Assembly: GCF_026003995.1 (NCBI RefSeq)
Contig: NZ_BPIG01000002.1
Location: forward strand, 372,001 to 436,000
Reading direction: 5' to 3'
DNA: 64,000 nucleotides
DNA from: Tepidiforma sp.
GTDB taxonomy: Bacteria; Chloroflexota; Dehalococcoidia; Tepidiformales; Tepidiformaceae
Part shown: piece after piece, positions 8,683 to 17,751 of the stretch
Numbering within the stretch: position 1 is the first letter of the stretch
How the letters are laid out: each line of letters begins with the position of its first letter
Position numbers and translations under genes: made by a program
The notes under the pieces: generated by a model
Databases searched by the model: none
Seen by the model: only the letters and a program-made list of their open reading frames with translations
Told to the model about the DNA's origin: nothing

Positions 8683-9588
8683 CTACGCCCCCGGCGTCGG
8701 GTCGCCCGCGCTCAGCATCCGCCCCACCCACTCCCGCGGCGGCGGCAGCTGCTTCCGGTAGCGCACGTAGAACACCGTCGCCGGCACCGCCAGCGCCACC
8801 GCGATGAGCGCCGCCGAAACCGCCTGCGCCTGCCACGACTTCCCGAACGAGTCGCCAAACGCCACCACCACCGTCGTCGGCACGATCGACCCGAGGAACA
8901 CCAGCGTCGTGTACAGCCGGAACGACATCCCCGTCAGCCCGGCCGCATAGGCCGCGAAATCGAACGAAATCGGCATCATCCGCCACCAGAACACGAGGTG
9001 CGGCCCCATCTCCTTCGCCAGCTGGTCGACCTTTTCCGCGCCCTCCTGCCCGATGAGCCGCGGGATGAACCGCCGGCCGAACTTCCGCGAAATCGCGAAA
9101 ATCACCACCGACCCCAGCAGCTGCCCGATGACCGCGTACACCACGCCCCAGAACGTCCCCCACGCAATCCCGGCCGCGATCATAAAAGGCGGATTCGGGA
9201 TCGGCGCCACGATCATCGCCAGCGCCAGCACGAGGATGAGCAGCGCCGGCCCCCACGGCCCGAGGTCGCGAATCCAGCCCCGAACCTTCTCCACATCGAT
9301 GTCTCCGGTCAGCAGGCCGAGCAGGATGACGCCGCTCGCACCGCCGAGCGCCAGCACTCCCAGCACCCGCCGCCGGAACTTCGGATTCATCAGCAGCGGC
9401 GTCCCCGGCGGCAGCGGCGCCTCCCGCCGCCCGGAACCGATGAGGTCCGTCAGCTCACCCCACACGACGTACGCCACGACCACCCCAAGCCCCACCGCAA
9501 CCGTCGTCGAGTGCAGATACCGCAACCCCAGCAGCGTGACGGCCGCCCCCAGCGCCAGCGCAAACACCCCGATCAGTCCGTCGCGCAT
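8683..9588 (-). CDS. VTT/TVP38-type membrane protein (DedA superfamily)
   Basis: A 301-residue integral membrane protein. Two N-terminal hydrophobic segments precede a VTT (SNARE-associated Golgi) domain from about residue 100: a re-entrant APIPNPPFMIAAGIAWG element, GQLLGSVVIFAISRKFGRR, then WWRMMPISFDFAAYAAGL. Members are thought to act in lipid scrambling or membrane homeostasis; the substrate cannot be told here. It runs convergently into coaBC with an 18-nt gap. Confidence 0.82.
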   Translation of the reverse strand: MRDGLIGVFALALGAAVTLLGLRYLHSTTVAVGLGVVVAYVVWGELTDLIGSGRREAPLPPGTPLLMNPKFRRRVLGVLALGGASGVILLGLLTGDIDVEKVRGWIRDLGPWGPALLILVLALAMIVAPIPNPPFMIAAGIAWGTFWGVVYAVIGQLLGSVVIFAISRKFGRRFIPRLIGQEGAEKVDQLAKEMGPHLVFWWRMMPISFDFAAYAAGLTGMSFRLYTTLVFLGSIVPTTVVVAFGDSFGKSWQAQAVSAALIAVALAVPATVFYVRYRKQLPPPREWVGRMLSAGDPTPGA

Positions 9589-9663
9589 CCGCCCAAAATC
9601 CTACGGCATCGCCGACATCGCACAATGAACGCCCCGGGACACCCGTCCCAAACCTTTCCGCAG

Positions 9664-9669
9664 TACCAT
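9664..9669 (+). promoter_or_regulatory. -10 hexamer TACCAT, leaderless spacing
   Basis: TACCAT is followed by exactly six nucleotides and then the GTG of the acetyltransferase at 9676. The same hexamer-to-start spacing recurs at several unrelated genes in the window. No -35 box is obvious. Confidence 0.5.
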
Positions 9670-9675
9670 CCCCCC

Positions 9676-10236
9676 GTGGACGCCGCCTCCGCCCGCATCC
9701 GTCCCGCCCGCGAAGCCGACCTCCCGGCCATCAACCGCATCTACAACGACGAAATCCTCCGCGGCATCGCCACCTGGGACACCGAACCCTGGCCCGAAGC
9801 CCGGCGCGCCGCCTGGTGGGCCGCCCACGCCGACGGCCTCCAGCCCGTCCTCGCTGCCGAGTCCGCAACCGGTGAACTCCTCGGCTTCGCCTACCTCACG
9901 TTCGTCAGCGACAAGCCCGGCTGGCGCTTCACCCGCGAGGACACCATCTACCTCGACCCCGCCGCCCGCGGCCTCGGCCTCGGCCGCCAGCTCCTCGCCG
10001 CCCTCCTCGATGAGGCGCGCCGCATCGGCGTCCGCACCGTCCTCGCCTCCATCACCTCCACCAACACGCCCAGCATCCGCCTCCACGAACGGCTCGGCTT
10101 CGAACGCGTCGGCACGCTCCGCAACGCAGGCTACAAGTTCGGCCAGTGGCTCGATACCTGCTACTACCAGCTCGACCTCGGCGAACCGCCGCCCGGGGCG
10201 CCCGCCTGGGGCATGCCGGCCAGCCGCCCGACATAA
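9676..10236 (+). CDS. GNAT acetyltransferase, phosphinothricin/methionine-sulfoximine N-acetyltransferase-like
   Basis: A 186-residue GNAT enzyme. RPAREADLPAINRIYNDEI and the acetyl-CoA loop ARGLGLGRQL are typical, with SIRLHERLGFERVGTLRNAGYKFGQW resembling the PAT/MnaT group that acetylates phosphinothricin, methionine sulfoximine or related amino acids. The GTG at 9676 was chosen because TACCAT ends six nucleotides upstream, matching other starts here; an in-frame ATG at 9625 would add 17 residues not expected for the family. Substrate not determinable. Confidence 0.8.
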   Translation: MDAASARIRPAREADLPAINRIYNDEILRGIATWDTEPWPEARRAAWWAAHADGLQPVLAAESATGELLGFAYLTFVSDKPGWRFTREDTIYLDPAARGLGLGRQLLAALLDEARRIGVRTVLASITSTNTPSIRLHERLGFERVGTLRNAGYKFGQWLDTCYYQLDLGEPPPGAPAWGMPASRPT

Positions 10237-10353
10237 AGCTTCACCGAAGGTTGAGAGGTCGCGCGGGCGCCCCCGGCCGCGCCGCCGCGCCCTGCGGAAC
10301 GGCGAAAACCGGGCGTATATTTCGGGAGAAACAGGTGAATCCGGGGCCGCCCC

Positions 10354-10974
10354 ATGCGCTTCCCACTCTGCAAGTCCCCGCCGCAGGAACCGCCGCCCCC
10401 GGAGGCGCCGGCAGCCCCGCCGCCCATCCCCTTCCCCGCCGGCCACGAGACGCCCGGCACCTGGGATGAGCTGCCCCAGCCGCCCCGCCCCGCCGCCGCG
10501 CCCCTGAAAAGCCAGGCATCCGCCGCCGACGCCCGCGCCGAGCGCCTCGTCCGCCAGGTCCGCAAGGACCTCGACCGGCTCCAGGCCAGCCTCGACCGCC
10601 TCGCTGCCGAGCAGGGCGACCTCCTCGCCGTCGACCCGGCTGCCGCGGCCGCCGCGCCCGAGGCCGCCGCTGCCCTCCCGCCCGCCGCGCTCGTCCGGGC
10701 CCTCGTCGCCCTTCACGAGGAAAACCGCACCCTCCGCAAGCAGCTGCGCAAGGCCCGCAAGCAGCGCGGCCGCGCCCTCCAGCTGGCCCGCTCGCTCGAA
10801 CTCACCGCCGCCGGCCGCGATGCCCGGCTCGCCGCCCTCGAAGAGGTCATCGCCGCGCTCCACGGCAACCTCCAGGACCTCCGCCAGCACCGCGACCTCC
10901 TCCTCCAGCGCGAACCCGCGGCCCTCCGCGAGCCCGGCGCCGGTTCGCTGCCGCCCCCGGGCGGGCCGCGGTGA
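10354..10974 (+). CDS. Coiled-coil protein of unknown function
   Basis: A 206-residue protein I do not recognise. The first ~50 residues are Pro-rich and disordered-looking; residues ~55-190 are helical with many Leu/Arg/Glu/Ala heptads (DLDRLQASLDRLAAEQ, ENRTLRKQLRKARKQRGRA), suggesting a long coiled coil. No signal peptide or membrane segment. A TATATT at 10316-10321 may be its promoter. Its stop overlaps the start of another short coiled-coil gene, so the two products may form a complex. Confidence 0.6.
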   Translation: MRFPLCKSPPQEPPPPEAPAAPPPIPFPAGHETPGTWDELPQPPRPAAAPLKSQASAADARAERLVRQVRKDLDRLQASLDRLAAEQGDLLAVDPAAAAAAPEAAAALPPAALVRALVALHEENRTLRKQLRKARKQRGRALQLARSLELTAAGRDARLAALEEVIAALHGNLQDLRQHRDLLLQREPAALREPGAGSLPPPGGPR

Positions 10975-11201
10975 GCGCCCTGGTCCGCCCGGCCGACCTC
11001 CGCGCCGACATCGAGGCGGTCCGCCGCGACGCCCTCGCCCGCGTCACCGAGATGGACCTCCTCGTCGCGGCGCTCCGCGACCACATCCGCGACCTCCAGG
11101 CCGAGCGCGACCAGCTCCGCGCCGAACTCGCCCGCCTCCGCCGCGAGCGCCTGCTCCAGGAGGCGCGCTGGCTCCACCGGGGCCTGCAGCCCCAGCGCTA
11201 A
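10971..11201 (+). CDS. Short coiled-coil protein
   Basis: A 76-residue, almost wholly helical protein (ADIEAVRRDALARVTEMD, AERDQLRAELARLRRERL) starting from a GTG inside the stop of the preceding coiled-coil gene (GTGA overlap). No family recognised. The coupling and shared composition suggest a partner of the upstream protein. Its 3' end overlaps the convergent acetyltransferase gene by 4 nt. Confidence 0.55.
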   Translation: MSALVRPADLRADIEAVRRDALARVTEMDLLVAALRDHIRDLQAERDQLRAELARLRRERLLQEARWLHRGLQPQR

Positions 11202-12028
11202 CCATCCTCTCCGTCTCCCGGCTGCCGCCGCACCACCCGCCGGAACACCCCGCCCTCCAGCTGCCACAGCCGGTCCTCGAGCGCCCTCCGGTGCGGCAGC
11301 GTCCGCGGCCCCGCCGCCAGTTCGCACGTGTGGAACCCCTTCGTCTCGGCCCACTCCCGCGCGCGCTCGACCATCCACACCTCCAGCCCCCGCCCTTCGT
11401 AGGCCGGCTCCAGCACCGGCTCCGAAAGCTGCGCCAGCCCGCCGCCGGCATCGGCCGCGCAGATGACCCCGACGACCCGCTCGCCGTCCGCCGCCACGAA
11501 CCAGCCCGGACGCGCGCCCTGTTCGAAGACCCACGGGTCGGTGCCGGTCAGCCGCCCGATCACCGCCGCGTCCGCCCGCCGCTGCTCCCGCACCGTCAGC
11601 AGCGGCAGCCGCCGCTCGAACACCGCCAGCCGCTGACCGGCCTCGTCCCGCGTATGGCCCACGGGCAGGTAGCCGAGCTGCGCGAAGTACACCGCCATCG
11701 CAGCAGTATCCGGCGCCGCGCAGCGCGCCGTGCGCAGGCCGCGGTCCTGCGCCGCCCGCCCGACCGCCCGCACCAGCTCCGCCCCCGCCCACGGCTCCAG
11801 CGACCGCAGGAGGTCGAACCACGCCACCCCCTCCTCCTCCCGCCACCGCACCGCGCCGGCGATACCCCCTTCGTCCTCTGCCAGCAGGAACGCCGCCCCC
11901 GTCTGTAGCAGCCGCGCCGCCTCCCCCGCGTCCCCGGGCGCGCCGGCCAGCCCGCTCCCGGCGTACAGCTCCGTCAGCGCCTCCGCATCCTCCGCGCCCG
12001 CCGGCCGAATCCGGAACCGGCCCATCAT
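11198..12028 (-). CDS. GNAT-family acetyltransferase, double-domain
   Basis: A 276-residue protein with two GNAT-like halves. The first (about 4-130) begins FRIRPAGAEDAEALTELY; the second (about 135-270) carries FVAADGERVVGVI and AYEGRGLEVWMVERAREWA, the latter a diverged acetyl-CoA loop. One half probably binds acetyl-CoA and the other is degenerate, as in other tandem GNATs. It starts within the stop of the DUF983 gene upstream (ATGA overlap). Substrate unknown. Confidence 0.7.
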   Translation of the reverse strand: MMGRFRIRPAGAEDAEALTELYAGSGLAGAPGDAGEAARLLQTGAAFLLAEDEGGIAGAVRWREEEGVAWFDLLRSLEPWAGAELVRAVGRAAQDRGLRTARCAAPDTAAMAVYFAQLGYLPVGHTRDEAGQRLAVFERRLPLLTVREQRRADAAVIGRLTGTDPWVFEQGARPGWFVAADGERVVGVICAADAGGGLAQLSEPVLEPAYEGRGLEVWMVERAREWAETKGFHTCELAAGPRTLPHRRALEDRLWQLEGGVFRRVVRRQPGDGEDG

Positions 12029-12447
12029 CCCGGGTCGTCGCGCACGAACGTCGAGGGGTTGAAGTACGCGTCAATCTGCATCCACGCCACCCGCGAGTAG
12101 TGGAATGCCGCCGGCGTCACCAGCCCCACCAGCACGAACGCCGCCGCGACGATCGCCCCGAACGGCGCCCCCGCCAGCAGCAGCCACAGCCAAACCGGCA
12201 GCGTCGCGAACAGCCCGATGAAGTAGCTCGCATACATCGCGCCCGTGAAATACCCCGGCTCCCGTTCGAACGCCAGCCCGCAGACCGCGCACCGCTCCCG
12301 CATCCGGAACGGTCCCGCCCACACCGCTCCCCGGCAGCAGCGCGGGCACCGCATTGCGAGCGCCGCCCGCACCCGCCGCACCACCCCGAACTGCGGCCAC
12401 GCCGCACCGCCCGCCGGTGCGCCTCCCGCTGCAGCACGGTTCTCCAC
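12025..12447 (-). CDS. DUF983 membrane protein with zinc ribbon
   Basis: A roughly 140-residue protein with the DUF983 layout: MRCPRCCRGAVWAG...CAVCGLAFEREPGYFTGAMY (two CxxC pairs), then two hydrophobic segments. DUF983 proteins are small inner-membrane proteins of unknown role. The start is uncertain: GTG at 12447 has GGAGG three nucleotides upstream; an ATG at 12477 or GTGs near 12384 are alternatives. It is divergent from metH, with start regions about 30 bp apart, so the two promoters must overlap. Confidence 0.75.
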   Translation of the reverse strand: MENRAAAGGAPAGGAAWPQFGVVRRVRAALAMRCPRCCRGAVWAGPFRMRERCAVCGLAFEREPGYFTGAMYASYFIGLFATLPVWLWLLLAGAPFGAIVAAAFVLVGLVTPAAFHYSRVAWMQIDAYFNPSTFVRDDPG

Positions 12448-12461
12448 TGTCCTCCATGGTG

Positions 12462-12467
12462 TACCAT
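12462..12467 (+). promoter_or_regulatory. -10 hexamer TACCAT for metH
   Basis: TACCAT lies 12 nt before the metH ATG, implying a 5' leader of only about 5 nt. There is therefore no room for a cobalamin or SAM riboswitch between promoter and gene. Confidence 0.45.
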
Positions 12468-12479
12468 TGAATCCCACCG

Positions 12480-15400
12480 ATGTACAGGCCGCGCGACCTC
12501 CCGCTGCTCAACCGCCTGCGGGACCAGGTGCTTTACGCCGCCGGTCCCATCGGCTCCAGCCTGCTCGCCCTCAACCTCGGCCCCGAAGCCTACGTCGCCC
12601 CCGACGGCGAAGCGCACGACGGCTGCCCCGAATGGCTCAACGTCGCCAACCCCGGCATCCTCGAAGGCATCTACGCCTCCTTCTACGAAGTCGGCGTCGA
12701 CGCCGTCGATAGCTGCTCCTTCGGCGCCAACCCCGTCGTCCTCGCCGAATTCGGCCTGGCCGACCGCACCCGCGAGCTGAACCGCCTCGCCGCGCAGGTC
12801 ATCGGCCGCGTCCGCGACCGCTACTCCACCCCCGAATGGCCTCGCTACGCCTTCGGCACCATCGGCCCCGGCACCCGCCTCCCCTCCCTCGGCCACATCA
12901 CCTACCGCGAAATTCGCGAAGGCTGGCGCGAGCAGTGCATCGGCCTCCTCGAAGGCGGCATCGACGTCCTCAAAATCGAAACCTGCCAGGACCTCCTCCA
13001 GACGAAGGCGGCCCTCGCCGCCGCCGAGGACGCCATGGCGATCACCGGCCGCCGCGTGCCCGTCATCGCCTCCGTCACCATCGAGAGCACCGGCACCATG
13101 CTGCTCGGCTCCGATATCGCCGCCGCCCTCGCCGTGCTCGAACCGCTCGACGTCGTCGACATCATCGGCATCAACTGCGCCACCGGCCCCGAGCAGATGG
13201 TCGAGCACGTCCGCTACCTCGCCAGGAACTCCCGCCGGCCCGTCTTCATCGGCCCCAACGCCGGCCTGCCCGAGGTCATCGACGGCCGCGCCTGCTACAC
13301 CCTCTCCCCCGAAGAGTTCGCCCGCTATCACGACATTTTCGTCAACGAATTCGGCACCTCGATCGTCGCCGGCTGCTGCGGCACCACCCCGCCCATGTTC
13401 GCCGAGGCGATCCGCCGCATCGGCCGGCCCCGCCCCAAAGAGCGGCCCACCCGCTACGTGCCCGCCGCCGCCTCCCTCTACACCGCCGTCCCCATCGAGC
13501 AGGAGACCTCCTTCCTCGTCGTCGGCGAACGCACCAACGCCACCGGCTCCCGCGCCTTCCGCGACCTGCTCCTCGCCGAGGACGTCGACGGCATGGTCGC
13601 CCTCGCCCGCGAACAGGCCGCCGAAGGCGCCCACGTCATCGATGTGATGGTCGACTACGTCGGCCGCGACGGCGCCGCCGATATGGCCCGCGTCGTCTCC
13701 GCCTTCCGCACCCAGGTCGCCGTCCCGCTCGTCTTCGACAGCACCGAAGTCGCCGTCATCGAAACCGCCCTCGAACTCTACGGCGGCCGCGCCATCGTCA
13801 ACTCCATCAACCTCGAAGACGGCGAACGGAAGATCACGAAGCTCCTCCCCCTCATCAAGCAGCACGGCGCCGCCGCCGTCGCCCTCACCATCGACGAAGA
13901 AGGCCAGGCCCGCACCGCCGACTGGAAGCTCCGCGTCGCCCGCCGCATCTACGACCTCGCCGTCGAACGCTACGGCATGGAGCCCGGCGACCTCCTCTTC
14001 GACTGCCTCACCTTCCCCATGACCAGCGGCCAGGAAGAGCTCCGCCGCGACGCCATCGAAACCCTCGAAGCCATCCGCCGCGTCAAAGAAGAGCTCCCCG
14101 GCGTCCACACCATCCTCGGCGTCTCGAACTGCTCCTTCGGCCTCAAGCCCGCCGCCCGCCGCGTGCTCAACTCGGTCTTCCTCCACGAAGCCATCCAGCA
14201 CGGCCTCGATGCCGCCATCGTCAACGCGAAGCAGATTCTCCCCCTCAGCCGCATCCCCCAGGAGCAGCTCGAAACCGCGCTCGACCTCATCTACGACCGC
14301 CGCCGCGAGGGATACGACCCGCTCACCCGCTTCATCTCCCTCTTCGAAACCGCGGAAAAAGAGAAGCCCGCCGCCTCCGCCTCCGCCGCCCGCCTCCCCG
14401 TCGAAGAGCGCCTCCGCCGCCGCATCATCGACGGTGACCGCCGCGGCCTCCACGACGACCTCGACGAAGCCCTCGCCCGCTTCGACCCCCTCACCATCAT
14501 CAACGAACACCTCCTCGCCGGCATGCGCGAAGTCGGCGACCTCTTCGGCGCCGGCAAGATGCAGCTCCCCTTCGTCCTCCAGTCCGCCGAGACGATGAAG
14601 GCCGCCGTCGCCTACCTCGAGCCCCACATGCCCCGCGTCGAGGGCCAGTCCAAGGGCAAAGTCGTCCTCGCCACCGTTCGCGGTGACGTCCACGATATCG
14701 GCAAGAACCTCGTCGATATCATCCTCACCAACAACGGCTACACCACCTACAACCTCGGCATCAAACAGCCGATCGCCAACATCATCGAAAAAGCGCAGGA
14801 AGTGCAGGCCGACGTCATCGGCCTCTCCGGCCTCCTCGTCAAGAGCACCGTCGTCATGCGCGAAGACCTCGAAGAGCTCAACGCCCGCGAGCTCTTCCAC
14901 TACCCCGTCATCCTCGGCGGCGCCGCCCTCACCCGGAAGTACGTCGAAGAAGAGCTCCGGCAGGTCTACAAAGGCCGCGTCTACTACGCGCAGGATGCCT
15001 TCGAAGGGCTCTCCACCCTCGACCGCATCATCCCCGCCCTCCGCGAAGGCAAACCCCTCCCCGAACTCACCCGCGGCGGCCGCGAAGTCACCCCACAGGA
15101 CACCGGCTACGACCCCGTCGGCGACCCGAACGCCGTCGCCGCCCCCTCCGACCGCGACTACGCTCCCTCCGACGTCGAGCGCGGCGTCCCCATCCCCACG
15201 CCCCCCTTCTGGGGCTCACGCGTCGTCCGCGGCATCCCGTTGCGCGACATCTACCCCTACATCAACGAGGTCGCCCTCTTCCGCGGCCAGTGGCAGTACC
15301 AGCGGGGCGAGCGGAGCGAAGAAGAGTACGCCCGCTTCATCGAAGAAGAGGTCCGCCCCATCTACCGCCGCTGGCAGGAGCGCGCCATCGCCGAGCAGCT

Positions 15401-16019
15401 CCTCATCCCGTCCGTCGTCTACGGCTACTTCCCCGCTCTCGCCGAGAAGAACGACCTCATCGTCTGGCCCGGCCTCGAAGGCGGCGAGCCCGCCGGCGAG
15501 CCCGTCCGCTTCCACTTCCCCCGCCAGCCCTCTGGCCGTCGCCTCTGCATCGCCGACTTCTTCCGCTCCGTCGAGGAAGTCGCCGCCGACCCTGCCGGCC
15601 CCCGCTTCGACGTCGTCGCCATCTCCCTCGTCACCATGGGCCCCCGCGCCAGCGAATTCGCGCGCCAGCTCTTCGAAGCCAACGAATACCGCGATTACCT
15701 CCACTGGCACGGCTTCTCCGTCGAAGCCGCCGAGGCCCTCGCCGAGTACTGGCACAAGCGCATCCGCGAAGAGCTCGGCATCGCCGGCAAGGACGCGACC
15801 GATATCCGCAAGCTCTTCGCCCTCGGCTACCAGGGCTGCCGCTACAGCTTCGGCTACCCCGCCTGCCCCGACCTCGAAGAGCAGGCGAAGATCGCGGCCC
15901 TCCTCCGGCCGGAGCGCATCGGCGTCGAGCTCTCCGAGACCTTCCAGTGGCACCCGGAGCAGACCACCGCCGCCGTCATCGTCCACCACCCGGGCGCCCG
16001 CTACTTCGTCATCCGCTGA
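12480..16019 (+). CDS. metH: Cobalamin-dependent methionine synthase
   Basis: A 1179-residue MetH (E. coli MetH is 1227), transferring methyl from methyltetrahydrofolate via cobalamin to homocysteine. Order: homocysteine domain (about 1-320) with zinc ligands C233 (GINCATGP) and C299-C300 (AGCCGTTP); pterin domain (about 340-620; VVGERTNATGSRAFRDLL); helical cap; B12 domain with the lower-axial histidine H738 in DVHDIGKN; C-terminal reactivation domain (about 900-1179; LGYQGCRYSFGYPACPD). The usual start motif DG(A/G)MGT reads AAGPIGS here. Stands alone with a near-leaderless promoter. Confidence 0.94.
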   Translation: MYRPRDLPLLNRLRDQVLYAAGPIGSSLLALNLGPEAYVAPDGEAHDGCPEWLNVANPGILEGIYASFYEVGVDAVDSCSFGANPVVLAEFGLADRTRELNRLAAQVIGRVRDRYSTPEWPRYAFGTIGPGTRLPSLGHITYREIREGWREQCIGLLEGGIDVLKIETCQDLLQTKAALAAAEDAMAITGRRVPVIASVTIESTGTMLLGSDIAAALAVLEPLDVVDIIGINCATGPEQMVEHVRYLARNSRRPVFIGPNAGLPEVIDGRACYTLSPEEFARYHDIFVNEFGTSIVAGCCGTTPPMFAEAIRRIGRPRPKERPTRYVPAAASLYTAVPIEQETSFLVVGERTNATGSRAFRDLLLAEDVDGMVALAREQAAEGAHVIDVMVDYVGRDGAADMARVVSAFRTQVAVPLVFDSTEVAVIETALELYGGRAIVNSINLEDGERKITKLLPLIKQHGAAAVALTIDEEGQARTADWKLRVARRIYDLAVERYGMEPGDLLFDCLTFPMTSGQEELRRDAIETLEAIRRVKEELPGVHTILGVSNCSFGLKPAARRVLNSVFLHEAIQHGLDAAIVNAKQILPLSRIPQEQLETALDLIYDRRREGYDPLTRFISLFETAEKEKPAASASAARLPVEERLRRRIIDGDRRGLHDDLDEALARFDPLTIINEHLLAGMREVGDLFGAGKMQLPFVLQSAETMKAAVAYLEPHMPRVEGQSKGKVVLATVRGDVHDIGKNLVDIILTNNGYTTYNLGIKQPIANIIEKAQEVQADVIGLSGLLVKSTVVMREDLEELNARELFHYPVILGGAALTRKYVEEELRQVYKGRVYYAQDAFEGLSTLDRIIPALREGKPLPELTRGGREVTPQDTGYDPVGDPNAVAAPSDRDYAPSDVERGVPIPTPPFWGSRVVRGIPLRDIYPYINEVALFRGQWQYQRGERSEEEYARFIEEEVRPIYRRWQERAIAEQLLIPSVVYGYFPALAEKNDLIVWPGLEGGEPAGEPVRFHFPRQPSGRRLCIADFFRSVEEVAADPAGPRFDVVAISLVTMGPRASEFARQLFEANEYRDYLHWHGFSVEAAEALAEYWHKRIREELGIAGKDATDIRKLFALGYQGCRYSFGYPACPDLEEQAKIAALLRPERIGVELSETFQWHPEQTTAAVIVHHPGARYFVIR

Positions 16020-16085
16020 ACCCCTCGCGCGCCGCGCGCTGCCCCGCTAGGCTGTCCCCGCCAGCACATCCCGCGGAGGCTTCCC

Positions 16086-17018
16086 ATGCCGCCCATCCAC
16101 TTCGGCGTCACCATCCCCCAGATCAAGCGCACCTGGGAGGAAGCGAAGACGAACGCCCGCGAGTTCGAAGCCATGGGCTTCGATTCCCTCTGGGTCTGCG
16201 ACCACCTCTACGGCCCGCAGTCGCCACAGATCCCCATCCTCGAAGCGTGGTCGCTCGTCAGCGCCGTCGCCGCCATCACCGACCGCGTCGAAATCGGCAC
16301 CCTCGTCACCCCCGCCGGCATGCGCAACCCCGCCCACCTCGGCAAGGTGATCGCTACCATCGACAACATCGCCGGCGGCCGCATCATCCCCGGCCTCGGC
16401 GCCGGCTGGATGCCTCGCGAATTCACCGACTTCGGCGTTCCCTTCCTCCCCATCGGCGCCCGCATGCGCCAGCTCCGCGAAACCCTCGACCTCCTCACCG
16501 CCATGTGGACCGAGCCTGAGGTCACCATGCAGGGCGAATTCGTGAAGGTCCAAAACCTCGTATGCGAACCGAAGCCGGTCCGCAAGCCCCCCATCCTCGT
16601 CGGCGGCGCCGGCGAAAAAGTCCTCCTTCGCATCGCCGCCCGCCGCGCCGACATCTGGAACAACCTCGCCGCCCACCACCACGCCCTCCCCCGCAAAATC
16701 GACGTCCTCCGCGATCACTGCCAGGCCGTCGGCCGCGACCCGGCCTCCATCACCATCAGCCAGCAGTGCCTCGTCGTCATCGCGCCCGATGACGCCGCCG
16801 CCCAGCCGATGATCGAAACCGCGAAGAAAATCTTCGGCGGACACATGGGCGACCCGACCGGCCCGCTCGCCATCGCCGGCAGCCCCGCCCGCGTTCGCGA
16901 GCAGATCCAGCGCCACATCGACCTCGGCTGCACGATGTTCGTCATCGAGTTCTTCGGCCGCGACACCCGCGAGCCCGCCCGCCTCTTCGCCGAGACCGTC
17001 CTGCCCCACTTCAAGTAG
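16086..17018 (+). CDS. LLM-class F420-dependent oxidoreductase
   Basis: A 310-residue luciferase-like monooxygenase family protein, TIM-barrel fold. Typical elements: FGVTIPQ, EFEAMGFDSLWVCDHL, VEIGTLVTP, GLGAGWMPREFTDFG, PILVGGAGEKVLLRIAARRADIWN. The last pattern is common in F420-dependent members, so coenzyme F420 is likelier than FMN, but this is inference. GGAGG at 16075-16079 supports the ATG at 16086; TAGGCT near 16048 may be the -10. Substrate unknown. Confidence 0.82.
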   Translation: MPPIHFGVTIPQIKRTWEEAKTNAREFEAMGFDSLWVCDHLYGPQSPQIPILEAWSLVSAVAAITDRVEIGTLVTPAGMRNPAHLGKVIATIDNIAGGRIIPGLGAGWMPREFTDFGVPFLPIGARMRQLRETLDLLTAMWTEPEVTMQGEFVKVQNLVCEPKPVRKPPILVGGAGEKVLLRIAARRADIWNNLAAHHHALPRKIDVLRDHCQAVGRDPASITISQQCLVVIAPDDAAAQPMIETAKKIFGGHMGDPTGPLAIAGSPARVREQIQRHIDLGCTMFVIEFFGRDTREPARLFAETVLPHFK

Positions 17019-17055
17019 CCGCCACGCCGCCCGGGCGCGCCTCAGCCGCCCCGGC

Positions 17056-17244
17056 CTACCACCACCCCTCCTTGTACCACCACCCCTTGTGCTCCCGGCC
17101 TGCCTGGCCCGCCTCCTTCAGCCGGGCCAGGTGCTTCCGGCAGAGGTGGACGGTCAGCCGCTCGCGCTCCTCGCCGCGCCACTTCAGCACCGCCACCTCC
17201 TGGTACGGCGGCTCGATACACCACAGGCACCGCATCCGCGCCAT
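17056..17244 (-). CDS. Small cysteine/histidine zinc-binding protein
   Basis: A 62-residue protein, MARMRCLWCIEPPYQEV at the start, with CLWC and later CRKH positioned like a four-ligand zinc site, ending in a Trp-rich tail. The ATG shares its A with the TGA of the acetyltransferase gene upstream, so translation is probably coupled. No family recognised; a small zinc-ribbon adaptor is the best guess. Confidence 0.6.
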   Translation of the reverse strand: MARMRCLWCIEPPYQEVAVLKWRGEERERLTVHLCRKHLARLKEAGQAGREHKGWWYKEGWW

Positions 17245-17747
17245 CAGCGCGCCTCCTTCCCGTGCTCCTCGAATTCCATCACGAACCCCCACTCCCGGCT
17301 CTGCCACGGGTCCGGGGCATACCGGAACCGGTTCCGCCGGAAGCCGCACCGCTCGTACAGCCGGTGCGCATGCTCGAACGCCACATCGCTGAACAGCACC
17401 AGCCGCCGCGCGCCCGCCTCCCGCGCCATCCGCACGACCTCCCGCGTCAGCCGCTCCCCCAGTCCCTTCCCCCGCGCCGCCGGCAGCAGGTACAGCCGGT
17501 GCAGTTCGAACTCCCCGCCGCCCTCGTCCGTCAGCCCGATGCAGCCGACCACCTCGCCCGCCGGTGATTCCGCCACGAGGAACCAGCCCGTCGGGTAGTG
17601 CGCCTCCGGCCGCAGCACGTCCGCGTCGTAGTCCGCCTCCGCGAACGGGAAACCGTACTCCTCGAACACCGCCGCCACCACCCGCCACGGCCCGTCCCCG
17701 TGCCGCGCCCGGTCGTACGGCACGACCCGGTAGCCGTCTGCCTCCAC
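17244..17747 (-). CDS. GNAT acetyltransferase
   Basis: A 167-residue GNAT with LHRLYLLPAARGKGLGERL (acetyl-CoA loop RGKGLG) and HRLYERCGFRR near the end. The best match by layout is to general N-acetyltransferases that act on small molecules or peptides. It lies 4 nt after fabI on the same strand, with the small zinc protein overlapping its stop, forming a probable fabI-GNAT-zinc protein operon. Confidence 0.8.
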   Translation of the reverse strand: MEADGYRVVPYDRARHGDGPWRVVAAVFEEYGFPFAEADYDADVLRPEAHYPTGWFLVAESPAGEVVGCIGLTDEGGGEFELHRLYLLPAARGKGLGERLTREVVRMAREAGARRLVLFSDVAFEHAHRLYERCGFRRNRFRYAPDPWQSREWGFVMEFEEHGKEAR

Positions 17748-17751
17748 GGGA

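Noticed and set aside
12300..12480. Cobalamin or SAM riboswitch before metH
   Set aside because: The promoter is 12 nt from the start codon and the region upstream codes for DUF983 on the other strand.
12117..14900. Open frame of over 900 codons on the - strand, antisense to metH
   Set aside because: It is rich in Asp/Gly/Ala/Glu repeats expected from reading C-rich codons backwards, has no family motif, and lies opposite a complete methionine synthase.
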